Positions 1 to 6,968 of a stretch of 17,685 bases of DNA are shown here, one piece after another. The notes below the pieces were generated by a model that saw only the letters and a list, made by a program, of their open reading frames with translations, was not told the origin of the DNA and ran no database searches. The number at the start of each line of letters is the position of its first letter. The first letter of the stretch is position 1. Origin of the DNA: a bacterium (lineage in GTDB: Bacteria; KSB1; UBA2214); the NCBI GenBank assembly GCA_029560815.1, contig JAKQKF010000149.1, positions 1-17,685 of the forward strand. Reading direction: 5' to 3'. A program made the position numbers and the translations under genes.

Positions 1-106
1 CGGTCGAGCCGGTGCCTGCCAGTCGCGTGATAAACCGCAGCGGCCGATGTACATCACCCTCCTGAGCCACTGCGGCCGCTCCGGAGAGCAGCAGAATGCA
101 GATCAT
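1..106 (-). CDS. Exported protein of unknown function, N-terminal fragment (runs off left edge)
   Basis: An open frame of 35 codons starts at ATG 106 and runs off the window. It begins MICILLLSGAAAVAQEGD: a hydrophobic core, then A-V-A-Q, which looks like a signal peptidase I site, so the product is probably exported. The mature part visible is too short to name a family. The ATG lacks a nearby ribosome binding site. A better initiation site is GTG at 138, with AGGA 7 bases upstream, but that frame (V-K-R-P-Q-E-L-Y-R-F-S) stops at once. A one-base slip in the T4 run (minus strand, 108-111) would join the two into one positively charged signal peptide. The start is therefore uncertain and a frameshift or sequencing error is possible. 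Confidence 0.5.
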   Translation of the reverse strand, partial: MICILLLSGAAAVAQEGDVHRPLRFITRLAGTGST

Positions 107-214
107 GAAAACCGGTACAACTCTTGTGGCCGCTTCACCCCTCTTTCCTGATATTTTGCCGCTCTTCCATGTCTTGCTTCCTTTCTTTGGTGCAGGTAAC
201 CAGCCATCGGAATG

Positions 215-236
215 AAAAAAAGCGCCTTCCGGCACT
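215..236 (-). terminator. Intrinsic terminator downstream of the two MFS genes
   Basis: On the minus strand, AGTGCC-GGAA-GGCGCT forms a 6-base-pair stem (one G-T wobble) closed by a GGAA (GNRA-type) tetraloop. A run of seven T follows. It lies about 200 bases past the stop of the MFS_3-like gene and upstream of the exported-protein fragment, so it probably ends the transporter transcript and insulates the next gene. Confidence 0.6.
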
Positions 237-384
237 CTCATCCCGCTTTATGTCAGACCGGGGTACGATCAGTTGCAGCCGGGCGGGCTGCAATCGGCTG
301 CCCCGGCACTCGCTCTCCAGTTCTCTGTATTACTCCCCTTGTCTACCCTCGTCCCGGCCGAAATATTTCAGGAAAAGCGCCTTC
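218..384. repeat. Short 12-base direct repeat and a hairpin in a gene-free stretch
   Basis: The 328 bases between 106 and 435 hold no credible gene. AAAAGCGCCTTC occurs at 218-229 and again at 373-384. The first copy is part of the terminator; the second has no matching stem and may be chance or a decayed copy. GTTGCAGCC (272-280) pairs with GGCTGCAAT (286-294) over a 5-base loop but has no T tract, so its role is unknown. Confidence 0.3.
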
Positions 385-434
385 GCCGTTTTACAGCCGG
401 ATGGTGATCAAACCGTTTTTCCGTGGGCCCCGGC

Positions 435-1769
435 CTATTCTCTTGGCTCCGCGGCGAGTTCAGTGGCGCTCTCAATCCCCGTCGCCACTTCTCCGGGGAT
501 GAAACCCAGACGGATGTAGATCGGGTGGATGATTTTACGGATTTCCGGCAGCTTGCGGGCGAAGAAAAGGCCGCCGGCGAGGCAGGTGATACCGCCCAGC
601 AGTATGGTACTGTCCGGGCCGAACAGCCTGGCCATCGATCCAGCAAGGATGCTGCCGAACGGGAGGGTGCCCATGAAGGCCATTGCATACAAGCTCATGA
701 TCCGCCCGCGCTTGTCATCATCGATGATGGTCTGCAGCAGGGTATTGCTCGAGGCCATCTGCAGCATGTTGCCCAGTCCGACAAAGATCATCAGCACCAG
801 GGAGAGGGGGATGAAGCGTGAAAAAGAGAGGGCGATCAAACCGGCTCCGAAAAGGACGGCGGCCACGGGGATGAACTTGAAGAGGCCGACAACGCTCCGG
901 CGCGAGGCCAGATAGAGAGCGCCGGCGAGCGCCCCCATGCCCGAAGCGCCCATGAGAAAACCGAAGGTGTTGGGCCCTCCCCCCAGAACCTCCTTGACCA
1001 TGACCGGCATGATCACAGTATAGGAGGTTCCCATCAGGCTGACCAGCGCGAGCAGGGCGATGATGTACTTGACCGGCGCAAATTCAAGCGCGTAGGTGAC
1101 GCCCTCCTTCATCTCCCGTAAAATGGAAGTGTTCCGCCGGGCCGGCTTTCCGGGGGTGACCCGCATCAGCAGCAGGGAGGTGATGACAAAAATATAGCTC
1201 ACGCCGTTGATCAGAAAACAGACCCCCTCCCCGGTCAGGGCGATCAGCATGCCGGCGATGGAGGGACCGAGCAGCTTGGCGCCGTTGACCATGGAAGAAT
1301 TGAGGGCGATGGCATTGCTCAAATCCTCCCGTTTCTCCACCATCTCGATCATGAACGATTGCCGGGCCGGGGTGTCGAAGGCGTTGACACAACCGAGAAT
1401 GGTGTTCAGAAGGATGATATGCCAGATGCGGATGTCTCCGCTGAAATAGATCAGGGCCAGCACCATCGCCTGGGTCATGGCCGCCATTTGGGTGGCAATC
1501 ATGATATGATATTTGTTCAAGCGGTCGGTCAGCACTCCCGCGAAGGGGGCGATAAAAAAGGTAGGGATCTGTCCGGCGAAGCCCACGACGCCGAGCAGCA
1601 AGGCCGAACCGGTGAGATCGTAGACCAGCCATGGCGTGGCGATGCGCTGGATCCAGGTCCCGATGAGGGAAATGCTTTGTCCACCGAAGAAGAGGCGGTA
1701 GTTGCGGTAGCGGAAGGAGCGGAAGACGGTCCGTACTCCGGCGAAATATTTCTTCTCCACGATTTCCAT
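435..1769 (-). CDS. MFS transporter, MFS_3 / EntS-like family
   Basis: This 444-residue inner-membrane protein has about a dozen hydrophobic segments. The N-terminal signature FRYRNYRLFFGGQSISLIG is followed by WIQRIATPWLVYDLTGS and a loop-2 motif GVLTDR. This pattern is typical of the MFS_3 family (PF05977; the group that includes the enterobactin exporter EntS), whose members mostly export small molecules by proton antiport. The substrate cannot be told from sequence. The stretch NAFDTPARQSFMIEMV and the cytoplasmic linker near residues 205-220 are also usual for the family. The C-terminus has a soluble tail of about 40 residues. The start lies 6 bases after the stop of the upstream MFS gene, which indicates one transcript. 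The ribosome binding site is weak, so translation may depend on the gene before it. Confidence 0.85.
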   Translation of the reverse strand: MEIVEKKYFAGVRTVFRSFRYRNYRLFFGGQSISLIGTWIQRIATPWLVYDLTGSALLLGVVGFAGQIPTFFIAPFAGVLTDRLNKYHIMIATQMAAMTQAMVLALIYFSGDIRIWHIILLNTILGCVNAFDTPARQSFMIEMVEKREDLSNAIALNSSMVNGAKLLGPSIAGMLIALTGEGVCFLINGVSYIFVITSLLLMRVTPGKPARRNTSILREMKEGVTYALEFAPVKYIIALLALVSLMGTSYTVIMPVMVKEVLGGGPNTFGFLMGASGMGALAGALYLASRRSVVGLFKFIPVAAVLFGAGLIALSFSRFIPLSLVLMIFVGLGNMLQMASSNTLLQTIIDDDKRGRIMSLYAMAFMGTLPFGSILAGSMARLFGPDSTILLGGITCLAGGLFFARKLPEIRKIIHPIYIRLGFIPGEVATGIESATELAAEPRE

Positions 1770-1775
1770 TCCGGG

Positions 1776-3014
1776 CTATACTCTTTGAGAAGGTTGCGGG
1801 AAAGTAGCCGGCGCAGGTCTGGTTTCCCCGCCCGATCGGCCGGCCAGGGCATGGAGTGCGAGCAGGGTCACGAAAAGAGAGGCCAGTGCGAGCGGAAAGA
1901 CCTCCAGCGAGATACGGCGGGCGAGAATGCCGATCAGGGCGGGGATGATTGCGCAGCCCAGCGATCCCGCTGCCATTTGCATACCGATGGTATTGGCGGC
2001 ATGGCTCACCCCCACGCGGCGGCTGGTCCCTGTGGTCAGGGCCGGGTAAATGGGGGCGATGGCCACTCCGGTCAGGACGATCGCGGTGAGATTGGCTGCG
2101 GGGGCGGGATTCCACCACATCAACAGGGCTCCGAGCAGGGCAGCGAGCAGGCTGCCGCGCACGAGGCGGTCGACGCCTGTCCGGGCGGCGTAGAGGCCGG
2201 CGGCAATCCGCCCCGCCGTGAAGGTAGCCCAGTAGCTGCCGGCCCACAATCCGGCCACCTCCGTACGGATGCCGCGCGACTCGGTAAGAAGGGAGTAGGT
2301 CCAGGTCCCCAGTGAGAATTCAGCTCCGGTGTAGAGGAAGAAGAGCAGCATGCTCAGCCATGCCCCGGGGTGCAGCAGGGTCTTCCGCAGCGGAGTTCTG
2401 TAATCGGTCAGGCGCCTGGTTTCCACGGCCTTTGCCCCCTGCTGATTCCATACGGGCAGGGTCAGCGTGAAAGAAGCCGCTAGCGCGAGCTGAAACCCTC
2501 CAATGATGATGTAGCCCATCCGCCAGGAATGCAGCACTGTCAGCGCGGCGGTCATGATGACCGGACCGAGGGTCGCCCCCACGCCATAAAAGGCATGCAG
2601 CCACTGCATCAAGCCGGCGTTGAAATGGGCCGCGGCGTAGGTGTTGAGGCCGGCATCGATCGCCCCGGCGCCCAGTCCGGCTGCTACCCCCAGCAGGACG
2701 ACCATCCACCAGGCGGGGACCAGGGTATAGCCGATCAGACCCGCTCCTGTGAGGGCACAACTTGCTGCCAGCAGGGTGCCAATACCCAACCGGCCGACCA
2801 GGAGTCCGCTCATAAAGGTGGAGGTCAGATAACCCGCCGTCGAGGCCGCGAGCAAGAGTCCGATCGCATCGAGCGGAAGGCCGAAATCGGCCCGAAGCGA
2901 TGGCCAGGCCACACCCAGCACGCCGTCGGGCATGCCCAGTGCGATGAAGGCGGTGAAGGCCAGCAGAATCAGCCCGATCCCGGGATATGATGCGCTCTTT
3001 TCTGTTCTTCTCAT
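1776..3014 (-). CDS. MFS transporter, fucose-permease (FucP)-like
   Basis: This 412-residue protein has about twelve hydrophobic segments. It begins with a short positive N-terminus and the sequence LGMPDGVLGVAWPSLRADFG, which is characteristic of the FucP/BypA-like branch of the MFS. AGAIDAGLNTYAA in segment 4-5 and GVAIAPIYPALTT in the second half also fit that branch, whose known members import sugars with protons. The actual substrate is unknown. It is the first gene of a two-gene minus-strand unit with the MFS_3-like transporter. Importer and exporter classes side by side could handle related compounds, but that is only inference. No strong Shine-Dalgarno precedes the ATG. An inverted repeat 45 bases upstream may be an operator. 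Confidence 0.82.
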   Translation of the reverse strand: MRRTEKSASYPGIGLILLAFTAFIALGMPDGVLGVAWPSLRADFGLPLDAIGLLLAASTAGYLTSTFMSGLLVGRLGIGTLLAASCALTGAGLIGYTLVPAWWMVVLLGVAAGLGAGAIDAGLNTYAAAHFNAGLMQWLHAFYGVGATLGPVIMTAALTVLHSWRMGYIIIGGFQLALAASFTLTLPVWNQQGAKAVETRRLTDYRTPLRKTLLHPGAWLSMLLFFLYTGAEFSLGTWTYSLLTESRGIRTEVAGLWAGSYWATFTAGRIAAGLYAARTGVDRLVRGSLLAALLGALLMWWNPAPAANLTAIVLTGVAIAPIYPALTTGTSRRVGVSHAANTIGMQMAAGSLGCAIIPALIGILARRISLEVFPLALASLFVTLLALHALAGRSGGETRPAPATFPQPSQRV

Positions 3015-3058
3015 TGAAGTCTGGTCCAGGACCCGTTGATTGACCTCTCACTCGGGAT

Positions 3059-3077
3059 AGTATGAGCTTTTCATACT
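3059..3077. promoter_or_regulatory. Candidate operator dyad in divergent gap
   Basis: AGTATGA (3059-3065) and TCATACT (3071-3077) are perfect 7-base inverted arms around a 5-base spacer. The site lies about 45 bases before the FucP-like gene and 209 bases before the SGNH hydrolase gene. The spacing is typical of a dimeric repressor site. No convincing -35/-10 pair was found around it, so the call rests on symmetry and location. Confidence 0.35.
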
Positions 3078-3140
3078 GCTCTCCGGCCTGGCATCTGTAA
3101 TGGACCTTTAGCCCGGAGTGCCGTTCGCTCTTTTTGCAGG

Positions 3141-3171
3141 CGCCGGATCGGCTCGTGCCGATGGCCCGGCG
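3141..3171. other. Strong bulged hairpin in divergent gap
   Basis: CGCCGG-ATCGGC (3141-3152), loop TCGT (3153-3156), then GCCGAT (3157-3162), a 3-base bulge GGC and CCGGCG (3166-3171) give a 12-base-pair stem. No T tract follows on either strand, so it is not an intrinsic terminator. It lies 115 bases upstream of the SGNH hydrolase start, and could be part of its leader or a protein-binding cruciform. Confidence 0.35.
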
Positions 3172-3285
3172 GTTGTGCTCTCATCATGCAGCAAACTGCG
3201 TAAGTGAGCGCACGGGGCTCGGCTGGACGGAATAGCCCGCAAGCCGCTGTGTGTTCTATTCGGCAAAACCTGTCAGGATAACATC

Positions 3286-3999
3286 ATGAAGATCAAACTG
3301 AAATATTTATTGTGGGTGCCACTCGTGCTGGTGTGGGTCTCCTGCACGGATCCGGTCCGACCGGCCCCTCCCGACGAAATACCGGTGGATGAACCTGCGC
3401 GGTCATTTCTGGCACTGGGAGATTCCTATACCATTGGCCAGTCGGTCCCCGTCTCCGATCGCTGGCCCAATCAGCTGGTTGGGCAGCTGCGCGAAAAGGG
3501 CTTCGATATGGCCGATCCGCTGATCATCGCCATGACGGGATGGACGACTGCCAATCTGCTGCAGGCCATGCAAACAGCGCAGGTGACCCCACCCTATGAC
3601 ATGGTGACGCTGCTGATCGGCGTCAACGACCAGTATCAGGGCAGGACGCTGGAGAGCTACCGGCAGGGATTTACAGCCCTGCTGACGCGGGCTGTAGAGC
3701 TTGCGGAGGCTGATCCGGCGCGGGTGATCGTTGTTTCAATCCCGGATTACAGCGTCACCCCCTTTGCGGAGATGCGCAATCCCGCCCGGATCCGGACGGC
3801 GCTCAATCAGTTCAATGCCCTCAACCTCGAGCTTGCTTTGGCAGCAGGTGTGCACTATGTCGATATCACGCCGGGGTCGCGGGAGGCGGCCGCTGATCTC
3901 AGCCTGCTGGCGCCGGACCAGCTCCATCCTTCCGGCAAAATGTACGCTGAATGGGTGAAGCTGATTCTGCCGGTAGCCGAAGGGATTCTGGAAAACTGA
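3286..3999 (+). CDS. SGNH/GDSL-family hydrolase, putative lipoprotein
   Basis: This 237-residue predicted esterase or deacetylase has all four SGNH blocks: GDSY with nucleophile Ser47, Gly85 in TGWTTANL (oxyanion), Asn114 in GVND, and Asp211/His214 in DQLHPSG. The N-terminus K-I-K-L-K-Y followed by a hydrophobic core ending VWVSC (Cys20) looks like a lipoprotein signal, though Trp at the -3 position is unusual. The protein is therefore probably anchored in the periplasm or outer membrane. Known relatives remove acyl or acetyl groups from lipids, peptidoglycan or polysaccharides; the substrate here cannot be read from sequence. AGGA 9 bases before the ATG supports this start. It stands alone, divergent from the MFS pair and convergent with osmC. 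Confidence 0.88.
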   Translation: MKIKLKYLLWVPLVLVWVSCTDPVRPAPPDEIPVDEPARSFLALGDSYTIGQSVPVSDRWPNQLVGQLREKGFDMADPLIIAMTGWTTANLLQAMQTAQVTPPYDMVTLLIGVNDQYQGRTLESYRQGFTALLTRAVELAEADPARVIVVSIPDYSVTPFAEMRNPARIRTALNQFNALNLELALAAGVHYVDITPGSREAAADLSLLAPDQLHPSGKMYAEWVKLILPVAEGILEN

Positions 4000-4058
4000 C
4001 CGGCCGTAAGATGGCTATCGATCAGAGTTCGCCGGAGAGTTGACTGACCGCAGGGCTT

Positions 4059-4478
4059 TCAACCGACGAGTGCGGCCTCCAGCCTGATCTCGGGTCCGGT
4101 CAGAGCCTTGGAGACCGGGCAGTTCTTCTTGGCATTCTCGGCCAGTTGGGCGAACAGTTCCTCCGTGATCCCGGGGATCTGTGCTTCACAGTGCAATTCG
4201 ATCAGGGTGATGGCGGGACCTTCCCCGAGATGAACTTTTGCTGTGGTGCGGATCGTGCCGGGCACGAACCCCTCCTTGGTCAGGAGCGCCGAAAGAAACA
4301 TCGAGAAGCAGCCCGCCTGAGCGGCCCCGATCAGCTCCTCCGGATTGGTCCCGGGTCCGGTCTCAAAGCGTGAAGCGAAAGTGAAAGGTCCCTCGTAGGC
4401 GCCGCTGCCCAGGCGCATGGTTCCCGCCCCATCCTTAAGTGTGCCCTTCCATTCGGCTGATGATGTGCGTATGGCCAT
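4059..4478 (-). CDS. osmC: OsmC-type organic hydroperoxide reductase
   Basis: This 139-residue cytoplasmic peroxiredoxin-like protein is close in length and sequence to E. coli OsmC (143 residues). It keeps the two redox cysteines, Cys57 (in AAQAGCFSM) and Cys120 (in NCPVSKAL), plus Arg37 and the Glu47/Glu48 pair in GTNPEELIGAA. These enzymes reduce organic hydroperoxides using the thiol pair. A longer frame opens at an ATG at 4511, but that codon lies in the -10 promoter element and would not be transcribed. AAGGAGG 7-8 bases before ATG 4478 fixes the start. The gene is transcribed alone, divergent from the HAD phosphatase gene. A dyad over its -35 box suggests regulation. Confidence 0.92.
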   Translation of the reverse strand: MAIRTSSAEWKGTLKDGAGTMRLGSGAYEGPFTFASRFETGPGTNPEELIGAAQAGCFSMFLSALLTKEGFVPGTIRTTAKVHLGEGPAITLIELHCEAQIPGITEELFAQLAENAKKNCPVSKALTGPEIRLEAALVG

Positions 4479-4509
4479 ATTTTTCCTCCTTGGATGAATT
4501 TTCCGGTTC

Positions 4510-4538
4510 AATATAGCTTAAAAGTTACTCCTTTTCAA
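4510..4538 (-). promoter_or_regulatory. osmC promoter (TTGAAA-17-TATATT)
   Basis: On the minus strand TTGAAA (4538-4533) and TATATT (4515-4510) are separated by 17 bases, each one base from the sigma70 consensus. Transcription should start near 4503, giving a leader of about 25 bases that contains the AAGGAGG site of osmC. Inverted arms ACTCCTT (4527-4533) and AAGGAGT (4548-4554), 14 bases apart, touch the -35 box and could bind a repressor. Confidence 0.6.
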
Positions 4539-4603
4539 GGTAAATGCAAGGAGTATCTGTCATTTTCAGGCGGGCAGCTGTGATGTGGGCGAAAAAAAAG
4601 GGC

Positions 4604-4632
4604 TTGATATGTTGCCAAAAAAGGGATAGATT
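4604..4632 (+). promoter_or_regulatory. Candidate promoter for the HAD phosphatase gene
   Basis: TTGATA (4604-4609) and TAGATT (4627-4632) with a 17-base spacer lie about 100 bases upstream of the HAD start at 4734. Each hexamer matches four or five of six consensus positions. Correct orientation and lack of a rival support it; the match is modest. Confidence 0.35.
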
Positions 4633-4733
4633 CGCAGATATTGGGATCAGGGCTGGAATTGCCTGCTCGGACTTGCCGACTGGATGGCCTGTGCCCGTCA
4701 TGAGTTAAATTAACTTGCGAAGGAAATAGCTGA

Positions 4734-5504
4734 ATGCCCCCTGGCCATAATTTGGATAGCGAGCAGCAGCCCGGCCATCCGGCCCTCTCCCCTGGTGAGC
4801 GCGCCCCGACCGGGATCCCTTTCGCCGATCAAATCGCTGCGGTGCTCTTTGATCTCGACGGCACCCTGATGGATACCGATGACCAGTTGACCGCGCGGGT
4901 GAGCCGCTGGGTGGCATGGCTGCGTTTGCCCCAGCCCCAGGTGAAAGCCCGGAGACTGGTCATGCTGCTGGAATCGCCTGTCAATGGCCTGGTCACCCTT
5001 CTGGACCGGCTCGGGATCGACAAACCCCTGCTCAATTTCTGGCAGCGCCTCGGGCGCATAAAAGGGCCCGGCCGGCACGATTTTCACATCATCCCCGGAG
5101 TGGTGGAGATGCTCACCGGACTCAAAGGCCGCTACCGGCTGGGGGTGGTCACTACCCGCAGCGAAATCGAGGCCGAGGCCTTTATCGCTCAACATCGGCT
5201 GCAGGGCATATTCGAATTCGTCATCGGCCGCACTACGACCCGCCGGCTCAAGCCGGACCCGGAACCGGTGCGCTTTGCCTCGCAGCAGCTGAATCTCCCG
5301 GTCGAACGCTGTCTGATGGTGGGCGATACCACCATGGACATCCGCTCTGCGGTCGCGGCCGGCGCCCCCTGCGCCGGTGTGCTCTGCGGCTATGGCACCC
5401 GGGACGAACTGGAACGGGCGGGTGCCACTGTGGTGGTGGAACATATCACCGATCTGCCCGCCTTGCTCTTCGCTCCCGGCGACACGCCGGATCGGCAGTT
5501 CTGA
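4734..5504 (+). CDS. HAD-superfamily hydrolase, phosphoglycolate phosphatase/PpaX-like
   Basis: This 256-residue predicted phosphatase has motif I FDLDGTLMDTD (nucleophile Asp40, acid Asp42), motif II Thr140 in VVTTRS, motif III Lys173 in RLKPDPEP, and motif IV GDTTMD (Asp198, Asp202). An alpha-helical cap lies between motifs I and II, as in subclass C1. KPxPEP and the overall length fit the phosphoglycolate phosphatase/PpaX/beta-phosphoglucomutase group; the substrate remains open. The first 35 residues before motif I (rich in Pro, Gly and Gln) are an unusual extension, but AGGA about 10 bases before the ATG supports the long start. It heads a + strand run with the UroD-like gene 75 bases downstream. 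Confidence 0.85.
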   Translation: MPPGHNLDSEQQPGHPALSPGERAPTGIPFADQIAAVLFDLDGTLMDTDDQLTARVSRWVAWLRLPQPQVKARRLVMLLESPVNGLVTLLDRLGIDKPLLNFWQRLGRIKGPGRHDFHIIPGVVEMLTGLKGRYRLGVVTTRSEIEAEAFIAQHRLQGIFEFVIGRTTTRRLKPDPEPVRFASQQLNLPVERCLMVGDTTMDIRSAVAAGAPCAGVLCGYGTRDELERAGATVVVEHITDLPALLFAPGDTPDRQF

Positions 5505-5579
5505 TCAATAAATGGGTTCTCATGGAGGCAAGGTGTATTATAGTTCAGCTGATCATCTATCCCATCAGGCGAGGAAGTA

Positions 5580-6827
5580 ATGATGAATTCGCGCGAACGG
5601 GTGCTGTCAGCACTCGACTACAGGAATCCCGACAAGATCCCGATCGATTTCGGCGGCCACCGTTCTTCGGGCATCTCCGCCATGGCCTATGCCCGGGTCA
5701 AGCGGGCGCTCGGCATCACGAGCGGGGATATCTATGTCTACGACATGATGCAGCAGCTGGCCATCATCGAGGAGCCGGTGCTGACGGCCCTCGAGGTCGA
5801 TACCGTCGAACTGGGACGTGCCTTCTGGCATGAAGAGCGCTTCTGGAAAGAGTGGACCCTGCCGGATGGCACCCCCTGCAAGATACCCGCCGCGGCCAAC
5901 CTCGAGAAGCGGGGTGAGGAGTGGCTCCTGCTCGCGCCGGACGGTACGCCGGTGGGAGTGCAAAAGCCGGGCTGTGATTTTTTTGAGCAGATTCTTTACC
6001 CTCTGGCCGGGAGCGATTTCGAACACACCGATTTCTCCGATGTCGATACGGCCTCCGCCCACAGTATGCGCGCGGCGGCACCGGTGCCGGGATCACACTT
6101 GAAGCTGGATGAGGAGGGGCTGGCCGAGCTGAGCGAGGGCGCGAAAAGGCTGCGCGCCTCGACCAGCCGGGCGATTCAGGCCAGCTTCGGCGGCAAGATG
6201 ATCGAGGGGCCGCAGGCTCTCTACGGCATGGAGAACTATCTCCTCTACAGCGCCCTCTATCCGGAGCAGATCATCCGCCTTTCGGAGAAGCTTTGTGATG
6301 GCTATTGCAGATCGATCAACAAGTGGCTTCCGGCCGTCGCCCCCTACATTGACATTATGGGATTCGGCGATGACCTGGGCACCAATAACGGGCCCATGAT
6401 CAGTCCGGATAAATATCGCCTCTATTACAAACCCTACCACGCCCGCATGTGGCAGCTGGTCAAGGAGCTGGCGCCGCATGTCAGGATCCTGCTCCACTGC
6501 TGCGGCGGCATCGAGCCTCTGCTTGAGGATCTCATCGATGCCGGCCTCGACGCCGTCAATCCCGTGCAGATCAGCGCGCGGGGCATGCAGCTGGATGCCC
6601 TGAAGAAGAAATACGGGGGACGGATCACTTTCTGGGGCGGCGGCTGCGACACCCAGACCATCCTGCCCCAGGGCTCGCCTGATCAGGTGCGGGCCCATGT
6701 CCGCAGCCAGCTCGAGATCATGAAGGGGGAGGGGGGATTTGTCTTTCAGCAGGTGCACAATATCATCGGCAGAGTGCCGGTCGAGAACATCCTGGCGATG
6801 TTCGAGACGGTGAGCAGATATCGCTGA
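5580..6827 (+). CDS. UroD-family protein, cobamide/methyltransferase-like
   Basis: This 415-residue protein belongs to the uroporphyrinogen decarboxylase superfamily (PF01208). It begins with the family opening NSRERVLSALDYRNPDKIPIDFGG. It carries H-x-C at 306-308 (in LLHCCGG) and a further Cys at 356 (in GGGCDTQ), the zinc-ligand pattern of MtaA/MtbA/CmuA-type methyltransferases rather than of heme-pathway UroD. It therefore more likely moves a methyl group, perhaps through a corrinoid partner, than decarboxylates uroporphyrinogen. No corrinoid protein is visible nearby. The two ATG codons at 5580 and 5583 both lie near GAGG (5 or 8 bases), so the start may be either. Its neighbours, a phosphatase and a sugar-hydrolysing secreted protein, suggest carbon-compound catabolism, but the link is inferred. 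Confidence 0.82.
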   Translation: MMNSRERVLSALDYRNPDKIPIDFGGHRSSGISAMAYARVKRALGITSGDIYVYDMMQQLAIIEEPVLTALEVDTVELGRAFWHEERFWKEWTLPDGTPCKIPAAANLEKRGEEWLLLAPDGTPVGVQKPGCDFFEQILYPLAGSDFEHTDFSDVDTASAHSMRAAAPVPGSHLKLDEEGLAELSEGAKRLRASTSRAIQASFGGKMIEGPQALYGMENYLLYSALYPEQIIRLSEKLCDGYCRSINKWLPAVAPYIDIMGFGDDLGTNNGPMISPDKYRLYYKPYHARMWQLVKELAPHVRILLHCCGGIEPLLEDLIDAGLDAVNPVQISARGMQLDALKKKYGGRITFWGGGCDTQTILPQGSPDQVRAHVRSQLEIMKGEGGFVFQQVHNIIGRVPVENILAMFETVSRYR

Positions 6828-6968
6828 TCTCCCGTGCACCTGCAGGGCAGTGTGCTGCCTTCGAAGCCGGGTGCTAAGGGCCGGGAGCTTGCCATCCGGC
6901 CCCGCGCCGGCCAGGTCAGCGGGGAGCGACATCAACAGTATCGTCTTTTACGGAGCAAGGAGCTGAAT

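Noticed and set aside
124..502. Overlapping + strand frames upstream of the MFS genes
   Set aside because: Serine/arginine/proline-rich, no ribosome site, overlap each other and the terminator.
1359..2315. Long + strand open frame (318 aa) opposite the two MFS genes
   Set aside because: Shadow of high-GC coding DNA: composition rich in Gly, Gln, His and Arg, no domain, spans two well-recognised genes.
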